Shown piece by piece: positions 55,901-64,000 of a stretch of DNA of 64,000 nt; the first letter of the stretch is position 1, and each line of letters begins with the position of its first letter. Below the pieces are notes generated by a model that did not search any database, was not told the origin of the DNA, and saw only the letters and a program-made list of their open reading frames with translations. The position numbers and the translations under genes are program-made. This DNA is from Anastrepha obliqua (lineage: Eukaryota > Arthropoda > Insecta > Diptera > Tephritidae). The stretch lies in contig NC_072893.1 of NCBI RefSeq assembly GCF_027943255.1, positions 58,312,001 to 58,376,000 of the forward strand, in the 5' to 3' direction.

Positions 55901-56644
55901 TTCCCTACATATCGAAGGTTGTTGTGAATATTCCTAGTAAAATGTATCAGTCTCTACAACGATTATGATAAGATTTAAAAAAATGTGTTTTCGAAAAAAA
56001 ATTTTTTATATTATATGTATATATAATTATGCTGTGAAACGGGCAAAAAACGGCAAGAGTGCAAATCAAATTTATCTTTTTAATCCAATATTTCATACTT
56101 GTGGATGCTACTTTGGTCATTATTTTCAAAAAGGTGAAATATATTAGGTTAGTAAACTCGATGGATGGCTAAAAAAATCCACAATAATATTCCGTAGAAA
56201 ATTTCAACACACGAGAGCAATAACGATAACAGACAAAAACACGCCATAAGCATACGAAATTTAGGGGATTTACAAAACTTTTGAAGTTTTATATTGATAC
56301 CGCCAAAACCCCTAAAATTCTTCGAGGCGCCGTATATTTTATAAGAGCTTAAGAACTTAAAATGATAATAATTTCATAGAATTTCTTTCAAGATCATGAT
56401 ATCCAGGCATATGTCCGCTGCGTCTACGAGTTACATACATACTTCACTCGAACAGCACAATTTTAGACCACTTTTTCCAATAAATCTGAGTAATATGTCT
56501 AGTTAAGTCCAATCAACAAAAAAAATCAACACTTCGTTCTATGAACTTCGCAAACAGACTAATTTGTTTCGAAGTAAATTTCCACAATTAGGAAGCGTTG
56601 CTCTGGCGTTAAATGATTTACGATAACTTGCCAAACCTTACTAC
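55901..56644. other. Intron, unassigned
   Basis: AT-rich, nothing recognised. Confidence 0.4.
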
Positions 56645-57420
56645 CTCCTTACTTACTTAGATGGCACTACTTAGATGATCAGTTTTGACCGAATCTAAAA
56701 CATTGCGCCATCTAGTTCGGTTCGCTGCTTGCTGGCGCCAATTGGTGGCACCGAGTGCTACCAGGTTATGCCTCATTTGGTCTTCGCAACATATTATAGA
56801 TTAGGTCTTCTTTTTCGTCGGCATCCACCAGAAGGTTCCCACTCGAAGGACTGCCATGCTGGAAAACTTTAATTCGTTCTCGAGGCATGACCACGCCAGC
56901 GCAACATTTTAATACTCTTCACTATGTCCACATCTCGGTATAGCTCATACAGCTCGCAGTACCGTCGGATACGGAACTCACTCTCACCTACGCGAAGAGG
57001 ACCAAAGATTTTTCAGAGAATTTTTCTCTCGAACTCCGTGCGCTCTCTCATCAGTTGTCGTCATCGTCCAAGCTACTGCGCCGTATACAAGGACGGGCAT
57101 GATTAGGCTTATGGCGCACAGCGTTGTTTTCGTTTCTTGAGAGAGGGTTCTACTTCTCAATTTCCTTCCTACTAAGCCCAAAGTAGCACCCAAAGTAACA
57201 CCTGTCGTTTAATCTCTAAGCTGACAACGTTTGGCTGTTAATGCTGGTATCTAGATAAACAAAGTATTTCACCGCAGCAAATTCACGGTTGCCAACAGTG
57301 AAGTATTGTCCAAGATGCGAGGACTCTTTGTATGTCTACAAACTGGAGTGCACTGAACATACGGTGCAGTTGTTCCGACCGACAATATCAATATTGTCAG
57401 CATTCGCCAAACCTTTCTGA
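56645..57420 (-). pseudogene. Non-LTR retrotransposon reverse transcriptase, second GRGRP-type subfamily
   Basis: Minus-strand frames read LANADNIDIVG near 57390 (catalytic box, second Asp lost as Asn), SSHLGQYFTVGNREFAAVKY, FVYLDTSINS, ATLGLVGRKLRSRTLSQETK, SLIMPVLVYGAVAWTMTT, and at the end NLVALGATNWRQQAANRTRW. A TAAGTAAGTAAGG tail at 56645-56660 differs from the AAG tail of the 33-kb family. Several frameshifts are present. Confidence 0.7.
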
Positions 57421-59029
57421 ATAGGAATGTCAACACAGTTTGCAATTGTCAGCTGTCAAACCATAGTAATCGATATGGTTAGATCTCATACAGCTAAGAA
57501 AACACTTAATGCATACATCCCTTGAGCGTCGCCGCAATTTTGTCTGGGGCTTTTCCATAACTCGAAGCTTTTCTGTATTACGGAAGATTCGTAAGAGTAC
57601 GCGTGAAAGCTTCTTTGTCGACATTTAGGGTCCCATGGTGGTGCCTTTTAAGTTAGGATTGTGCGTTTGGGAATAGGAAAAAGTCTGTTGGAACCGTGAG
57701 GGTAAGAAAACGTATCTGTACGGTTTTACGTTAGCGTTGCGGTGACTGATAAACCACATCAATGACAAGATTTTGCATAGAGCTATTCGACAGTTCCGTG
57801 AACTTTGAGCCTGCCCCGAGTCACTCGATCGACGTTCACTAAAAAATCGGTACACAGCAACTTTAAGAAAAAAATGTCCTCGTTACCTTTTACACACAAA
57901 CTCTATAAAGGATATTAGTGGGTAACCCTCTTTAAATCTTCTTCTTTATTATATGATTAAATAAATTGTTGTAGCACAATTTTTATAAAAATGTTACAAT
58001 TTGTTTGTTCTGTATATAAAAAATTTTGGTTATTGACCTATTTAAATCTAATTGGACAGAGACAACATTTGGGCAAGGATAACATTTCTCTGTTGTCTGT
58101 AGTAAATTCCATAGACGACGAATTCTCGTATTAATTTTCACATTTAAAACTCTGAAGCACAAATGTCATTACTCGCATTTTGGTTTGCAATAACCCAAAT
58201 AATACCATGATAGAACTAAAAATTGTTAACACTAGCTCAAATTTTTCCTACAGGGTACTTTCTTATGTGTGCTTATGGGTCTAGCTAGTGTAAATAAACA
58301 CGATAATTGTAAACTGTTGGCATTCCGTTGTGATTTGGTTTATGATATTTTTTCTCATCATATTTAATGCAGTGTTATATTTGTTGGCACTGACTTCTAC
58401 ATGATTTAAATTTATTTCGTCAATTGTGGCTAATGCCACTCATCTACGAGAGCTTTGCTGAGTGATTTGAAATGCTAATTGATGAGTGTTTTTATTTCAT
58501 TTAATTTTTTGTTTTTAATTTTTGGCAAAAAAAAACAAGTGTCCGTAAGTGTGGACGGCATTGAAATTTTTGCATAAAAAAACAAATTCTAGAATCTCCC
58601 TATTGGCAGTGACGCTAAAGTGATTTAAATGATGGCAGCGGTCAATACTAAGCAGGAGAGATTGGGGATAGAACCACTCTATTAGCAGTATTAGCGGCAT
58701 TAGGACAGTTTTGATTGAGTTTTATATTTGTTAGCTTAGGGTATTGACCTATACGAGGATTGCCTTTTATATGTTATGCTTTTACGACACTAATATTTGC
58801 AAATATATTTACATGCACTATTTGCAAACGTTCACATAACAAGCTACAAAAACAACATCATTTGCATGTATTAAGCAAGAAGAGAGAGACAAATAGAACT
58901 GTTGAAAAATTATAAACGCACTTTGGGAATTCTTTTAAAATATTTTTCATTTGTTTTCCCTAGTAATGTGTGGTATTCCTATGAATGAAGAAGCACATCT
59001 TTCAATTCATACATTTTAGAGTTCTGCTT
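57421..59029. other. Intron, unassigned
   Basis: Bases 57430-57860 are less AT-rich and carry two adjoining minus-strand frames (76 and 64 codons) rich in Arg/Ser that I cannot assign. The remainder is AT-rich. Confidence 0.35.
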
Positions 59030-59440
59030 ATTTCTTCCTTAAGCTGCTCGAACGAATGCACCCCACACGTTCTCCGTGAAGATGAGATCTGGAGAAATTG
59101 ATGGCCACTCAAGAAAGGAAGTGCATTACTCAGCAAACCAACTCAAAGGGCGATGAGAATAATAGCATTCAGCATCATCTTGCTGGAAAATTTTTGCCAA
59201 AATGCACATTGAAAAATGACATTAATTTAGCCGAAAATAAGCTTATGTACACTTTGGAAATCGTGTGTGTTGATGAGAAAAGAATTTGGATATTTCCTTG
59301 TGTACCCACAACTCCCCACATCATGAGAGATCCACTGCTACCAAAATATCTTACCTCTAAACGCAAATCTCTCCAATACTTACTAAATCCATCTGGATCG
59401 TCTAAGTTAAATTTCTTAACCTTAAAAAAAATTGATAAAA
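59030..59440 (-). pseudogene. Tc3-like (Tc1/mariner) transposase fragment
   Basis: The minus strand reads LTLDDPDGFSKYWRDLRLEV, SGSLMMWGVV, KVYISLFSAKLMSFF and NVHFGKNF. After frameshifts come a degraded QD-A block, SFLEWPSISPDLIF and ENVWGAF near 59050-59100. W-P-x-x-S-P-D-L-x-x-x-E-N-x-W-G is the Tc1/Tc3 third-residue block (Glu), which separates this copy from the mariner pieces. Ends were not located. Confidence 0.65.
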
Positions 59441-60079
59441 TTTAGAAAAGTTACCCATTTTTTTAAGTTTTTTTATTTTGTGGTCAGCGGTAAGTTTTGG
59501 AGTTGGCTTCACTTTTATATCAAAATTATGTCAAACCACCTTCAAACGTATGCATTTTTGAATAATTGTACTATGGTTTTTTTAAATTTTGCAACAATTG
59601 TATTTGCCTACTCTTTCCTTGCCTAACACAAATGTTGCTGTATTTGTTGATTGTAATGTGATCTTGTTTCTCTTAACCCGCATGTGCAAGCAGGGCATGT
59701 AATAATATTTTCTATAGGACACAATAAAAAATATAAATAAAATTATAGTGCTCTTATAATTATGCAACGGGGTGTATAGAGAAAGCTATGAGGTCCTATA
59801 AGTTTCAAAGCAGACATACATAGCGATTGTTCTTGACTTTGTTAACTGCGAATGGAAACTTGAAAACACTGGAAATTACTGTATAGTTCCTGAAAAATCA
59901 ATATGAAATAGGCAGGACTCATTGAAATGTGCAGGATCACAACATTTTCTCCTTTTTTCCTTTTATTGCCATTTGCTTCGTCAGCCTTGAAGGTAGAATG
60001 TGAAGCGATTGAGAAGAGGTATGCGGCATGCAGTTTAACCTACAGTTCCTGTAGTTTTGCAGCAGTTAATCGTACAGTG
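59441..60079. other. Intron, unassigned
   Basis: AT-rich, nothing recognised. Confidence 0.4.
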
Positions 60080-60290
60080 TGTGGTGTGGGACCTACAGTT
60101 TTCAGCCGACTCCAAACGGCAAATGGTTTTTTATGAAGAGCATTTTGATGGCAGAAATACATTCGAAGGTTTGCCATTGCCTGACGAGGGGCAACCGCTC
60201 TTAGAGAAAATTGTTTCTACCATTTGGCTGTTTCATGCACGGAGATTTGAGCCGTCGCACTCCCGAATAGTAGTCGCCAAAAAAGTAAAA
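60080..60290 (-). mobile_element. tRNA-derived SINE, minus-strand copy lacking its tail
   Basis: The reverse complement contains GCCGTTTGGAGTCGGCTGAA, the CCTCGTCAGGCAATGGCAAA block and a B-box-like GGCTCAAATCTCC, in the same order as the copy at 43590. The GGAGGAGCTCGG end is missing. An A-box-like GGCGACTACTATTCGGGAG precedes the B box. Confidence 0.6.
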
Positions 60291-60599
60291 GATTATCTTG
60301 GTTCATTTTCTTGCACATGTTTGCATAATTTTTACCCTTGTAAATCGATAAAAAAAATTTGGACATTATCAGTTAAGGACACAAAATGACCACTTATATA
60401 TTTCAATTCAAATATTAGAAGATATAATTTAAAAAATAACGAATTCATTGTTTTTAAAGTTATTCGAATTAAAAGTGCCGATATTCAAAAAACTAGAAAC
60501 AACTTCTTTAAAGCTTATTGGGCGTGTTTTTGGCAAAATTCTGGTCTGATGCTGAAGGCACACTACAATTCCGCATACCGAACAGTGCTCGAACGTATT

Positions 60600-61070
60600 T
60601 CGACGATTCCCAGTAGATCTTTTTCTTATAAGTCATTGGACGAATTCCTATCATCATCATCATTATCAATTCCAAGTTGACGCGGACATTCGGTTAGTTT
60701 GTCTTTTACAACATTAAGTTTCTAACAATTGATCACTTGTAACTACAACTCGCTTCGTTCTGTTGTAGTATGCAATAATATCGAGCAGTTTATCGACGCT
60801 TTTCCCAAGCTAATTTGGAAAATGGGCTACCCACGCTCCATATTTATGCAGTTTAATTTGCATGTACACCATAAATGATCATCTATCTTTGAATGAGACT
60901 AGAAATTCATCTAGAGTTACGTTCTCGTAAGGTGCAAACAAATAGAGTAGATGTGCATACAATTTTTCATACAAATGCCGAATGGGTACTATTTTGTCAA
61001 TGGGCCTCGAAGCCCGCTATAATCTTTAACATCAAAACGAGGAACATTCTTTTTTTTCAGTAACACGAGT
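60600..61070 (-). pseudogene. piggyBac-like transposase fragment
   Basis: The minus strand reads IRHLYEKLYAHLLYLFAPYE, then NVTLDEFLVSFKDR near 60880-60930. This is the block with the first catalytic Asp of piggyBac transposases (family pattern NLTIDEQLV-FRGR). KLHKYGAWVAHF takes the place of the K-x-x-K-Y-G-I-K segment. After an indel come DKLLDIIAYYNRTKR and a CCKRQTNRM-like stretch that resembles the later RRWP region. The middle Asp regions are missing. Confidence 0.55.
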
Positions 61071-61083
61071 TTTAGACATAATA

Positions 61084-62323
61084 CAGGGTGGCGCACGAAT
61101 CGTGCTACAAAAACAAAACGTAATAACTTTTTTTCCTTGTAATCGGCTTTTTTTTATTTTGCAGATTAGTATTTAGATTTACAAAAAATGGAGGCTTGGA
61201 ATACCGAAAAGAGGATTTTAATAGTGCAACGGTACCATGCTTTGCAGTCCATCATTTCCGTCCAAAGGGAATTTAGGCGGGAGTTTGGCGGCACTCCCCC
61301 GAGCAGATGGACCATTATGAGGCTGGTGAACATGTTTGCTGAATCTGGAAGCATCGCACGCAGACCGTACCATCGAGATCCCCATGTTCGGGTCGAAGCC
61401 ACAATCGCGGCTGTAGCATCGTCAATTCAGGCAAATCCAAGAGTTTCGACTCGTAACTTGTCGGCGCAAATTGGAGTTAGCAGACGGTCATTGCAGCGGA
61501 TAGTTCATGATGACTTAAACTTGTTTCCGTACAAAGTTCAAATCACAAGCAAATTAAACCCTCTGGATTTGCCTATTCGCCTGGAATTTTGCCAAAAAAT
61601 TATTGAAATGGCCGAAGAAGACAACAACTTCATAAAATTATGTCTGATGAGGCCCATTTTGATCTAAACGGCAATGTAAACAAGCAAAATTGCCGTATAT
61701 GGAGTCAATCAAATCCGCAAATACTCCATGAGATGGAACTGCAGCCAGAACGAGTCACAGTGTGGTGCGCAGTTTCATCAAGGTGCATTGTCGGGCCATA
61801 CTTCTTCGAAGAAAACGGTGTAACAGAACTGCGGCGAAGACGTATCCCTTTTAACAGCATTTGGTTCCAGCAAGATGGAGCAACTGCACATATAGCCAGA
61901 CCGGTTATGGAGGAGCTCTAACGAAAATTTAGAAATAAATTGATATCCAGAAATTCCACTTTCCGCTGGCCCCCAAGGTCACCTGACCTCACTGCACCAG
62001 ATTTTTTTTATGGGGTTATCTCAAACAAGAGGTGTATAAAGCAAAACCAAGTAATTTGACTGAATTGAAGCAGTCCATCACAACAATAATTGAGGCGATC
62101 GCGACTTCAACCCTTCAGTGCGCAATGAACAATTTTCTCATCAGGTGTCGCGTATGCGTGAATGAGCATGGAGGTCATTTACGTTCTATTATTTTCAAAA
62201 CTAATTAGTTACATAAAATAAAATTGAATTATCTATACAATAAAAAAACAAAAAGTTAAATACATTGATTAGAAAAAAAGTTATTACGTTTTGTTTTTGT
62301 AGCACGATTCGTGCGCCACCCTG
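61084..62323 (+). mobile_element. rosa-like D,D41D mariner element, complete ends
   Basis: The 1240-bp element begins CAGGGTGGCGCACGAATCGT at 61084 and ends with the exact complement at 62323. The first 52 bases of both ends are identical. TA flanks both sides (61082-61083 and 62324-62325). It encloses one transposase gene with a 41-residue spacing between the second and third catalytic Asp. This spacing is the hallmark of the rosa/Crmar2 subfamily described from tephritids. Perfect ends argue for a fairly recent insertion. Confidence 0.85.
61188..62208 (+). pseudogene. D,D41D mariner transposase with few lesions
   Basis: ATG at 61188 opens MEAWNTEKRILIVQRYHALQ. A paired helix-turn-helix N-terminus ends in VSRRSLQRIVHDDLNLFPYK. 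The frame loses one base near 61634 in an A run, and the next frame carries MSDEAHFDLNGNVNKQNC with the first Asp at 61646-61648. About 25 residues after EENGVT are missing compared with relatives. FQQDGATAH has the second Asp at 61874-61876. A TAA stands at 61919-61921. WPPRSPDLTAPDFF has the third Asp at 62000-62002, in frame and 41 residues on. A further single-base loss in a T run near 62003 precedes YLKQEVYKAKPSNL and the end HGGHLRSIIFKTN at 62208. All three catalytic Asp remain. Confidence 0.85.
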
Positions 62324-62899
62324 TAGCTTTCCATGTAGGCCTCCCATATACTTCGTTCAAAAAACGACCTGAGATCGGCATATAGTACACATACATAAAA
62401 TGTTAAAAAAATAATAATAATTCGATATATGGGTTTGAATTTATTTTATCTGCCAAAATCAGTAATACCACATAGATACGCATTGAACTCTGTTTAATCG
62501 ATTTGCTTTGATTTTTAGGCTGGTTCTCCCCATATTACTCTACTCAAAATAAATTTGCCTCATCTGCTTTGAAAAACATAGGTCAAATGAGTTCTTGATA
62601 AAAGAGGTGCAATGCGTAGCATATGGGGAAATTCCAGTTTTTCCGAGAATTAAACTCTCTTTTTTGCACTAGAATTTTCTGTTGTAGTAGGCTATGGACA
62701 CCACTTCGAAACTTCATTTTCAAAAAGTATGACTAAATTTACTTCTCAGCCAGTTTAGCTCAATTCAAAAAAAGTTTTTTTTTGTACTGTGGCATAATTT
62801 TTTGGACTTTTTTGAAGAGAGCTAAAGGAGACATATCGATTTGCAAACCTTTATACCAAATTTACAGGAATTGTTTTTTTTCCTGGCGGTACCAGATGG
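62324..62899. other. Flank, unassigned
   Basis: AT-rich, nothing recognised. Confidence 0.4.
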
Positions 62900-63560
62900 A
62901 ATTATTATTAGTTGCGCCTTTTTACCCGCGTGGTGCCTGTTTCTATTGCGAATTTAAGTAGACATTTCCAACTTACTGCTAAGATGTTTTCCAATCCATC
63001 AAACAGTGGTGCCAACCCCACCCCTATATTTTAAACGGGTTTTAAATAACACAGGACATACACAAAGGATATGCTACAGTTTCTCTTGAGCTCCGCTCCC
63101 TACATTTCCTGATTCCCTACATTACATCATCTTGGCATTTCTGCTAGTGGACAAGCTCTGCCGATTTGTCTTGAATTCTCTGATCATCTTTTCGTCTAAT
63201 TCGTTGTATAATGTTCCTGTTTATTTTTGTATTTCGTTAAGAAAATACGAGGATAGAGGGACCCCGTTTTTCGCTATATCGTCTACCATCTCATCGCCTT
63301 CAATGCACTTATGGCCCGTAAACCAATAGAAATGTAGTTTATAACAGCCTTCGTGCTCTTAAGGACGATTTTGTGCTTTATACTAAACGATGTAACTGCC
63401 TTAATGGCTGCCTGAGTCTCTATGTAAAAGTTAACTTTGGAGTTGGTCACAGAAGTATCACAAGCTAGGTCTACTGCCTTTTCAACTACGAAATCCTCAG
63501 CCTAGAATTCACTGCAGTGATCTGGAAGCTTGTATGGCTTCCTCATTTCTAACTCTGTAT
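62900..63560 (-). pseudogene. Non-LTR retrotransposon RNase H and C-terminal fragment
   Basis: The minus strand reads VDLACDTSVTNSKVNFYIET, then QAAIKAVTSFSIKHKIV near 63360-63440 (the DSQAA block with Asp-Ser now Glu-Thr). The middle is degraded. EKL-HILCVCPVLFKTRLKY near 63030-63090 is the C-terminal cysteine block preceding the 3' part. The frame shifts several times. It resembles the fragment at 45430-46090. Confidence 0.55.
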
Positions 63561-63576
63561 AGTACATTCTGTTTTC

Positions 63577-64000
63577 TATAGTGTCGCAGAGTTTGAGCGT
63601 GATCTGTAAATTATCTTGATTTTGGCATACCGCAGCTGTGCTCTGCGATTTTCACTATGGATAAAAATATCGAACAAAGAATTTGTCTTAAATTTTGTGA
63701 TTTTGTGTTTTGAACGGGATTTCGTTTGCCGTATCGTTGAAAATATTGCAGAAAGTCTATGGCGAGTATGCTTTATCAAAAACACGGGTCTACGAGTGGT
63801 ATAAGGCTTTTGCAGAGGGCCGAGAAGTCGTGGAAAATTTGCCCTGATCTGGACGTCCATTAACGGATGAAAACGTCGACAAAGTCAAGGAAATGATGCT
63901 GGCATACCATCATCTAAGTTTGAGGGAGGTAGCTCGTGATCTTAGCGTGTCTCACGAACCAATTCGCCTATTGGGCATGAGACGCGTGGCTGCTCCACTC
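63577..64000 (+). pseudogene. D,D34D mariner, second copy, cut by the window edge
   Basis: From TATAGTGTCGCAGAGTTTGA the sequence parallels the 40-kb copy. ATG at about 63659 opens MDKNIEQRICLKFC, then the same frameshift and TGA as in the other copy. The continuing frame reads ESLWRVCF/SMASML, RVYEWYKAFAEGREVVENLP, a stop, SGRPLTDENVDKVKEMML and LSLREVARDLSVSHEP at the edge. It keeps the segment deleted in the 40-kb copy, so its catalytic domain may lie beyond base 64000. Confidence 0.75.

Noticed and set aside
57430..57855. Two adjoining Arg/Ser-rich minus-strand frames
   Set aside because: Could be decayed transposon sequence, but no block of any family could be aligned by eye.
1..64000. 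tRNA genes, rRNA genes, CRISPR arrays, bacterial operons
   Set aside because: None seen. The only tRNA-like signal is the B box inside the SINE copies, and direct repeats found are microsatellites or a short minisatellite.

Overview
The window is AT-rich insect nuclear DNA, most likely from a higher fly and, by inference, a tephritid fruit fly. The reasons are a rosa-like D,D41D mariner element (a subfamily described from Ceratitis rosa and other tephritids), a tRNA-derived SINE that resembles tephritid repeats, short GT-AG introns of 47-58 bp, fly-type start contexts (CAAA/ACCAAAA before ATG) and CAA/CAG-rich coding sequence. There are no bacterial genes, operons, CRISPR arrays or recognisable tRNA/rRNA genes.

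The backbone seems to be one long host gene on the minus strand whose introns fill almost the whole window. Five coding exons are supported by splice sites and matching reading phase: 51196-51279, 21775-21946 (an alternative first coding exon with its own ATG), 8626-8723, 8039-8398 and 7401-7621. The two upstream exons both end in phase 1 and both fit the phase-1 start of 8626-8723. This predicts a long isoform (first exons beyond base 64000) and a short one starting near 22 kb. The protein has a highly charged helical stretch, a polyglutamine run and a Ser/Pro/Ala-rich part. I could not name it. The gene continues past base 1 and probably past base 64000.

Three small candidate genes lie inside the introns: a spliced 28-codon gene with a start codon split by an intron (39569-39713, plus) and a head-to-head pair of small, apparently damaged genes at 32353-32627 (minus) and 32709-32886 (plus).

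Most of the rest is a mobile-element graveyard. Tc1/mariner relatives dominate. They include a 1240-bp D,D41D element with perfect 52-bp terminal repeats at 61084-62323, decayed D,D41D relatives at 14.5-17 kb, probable relatives at 20.6 and 49.3 kb, and classical mariners at 0.6, 1.4, 40, 53, 55.2 and 63.6 kb. There are also hAT (0-0.46 kb), Tigger/pogo-like (23.4 kb), Tc3-like (59.2 kb) and piggyBac-like (60.8 kb) pieces. A MITE family is present in four copies (3.8, 4.8-5.9, 30.1 and 53.1 kb). Non-LTR retrotransposon fragments fall into at least three kinds: reverse transcriptases with a GRGRP tail, R1-like fragments, and RNase H tails. Three SINE pieces complete the set. Almost all are broken by stops, frameshifts, truncation or loss of catalytic residues.

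The stretches between these features are AT-rich intron in which I see nothing firm.
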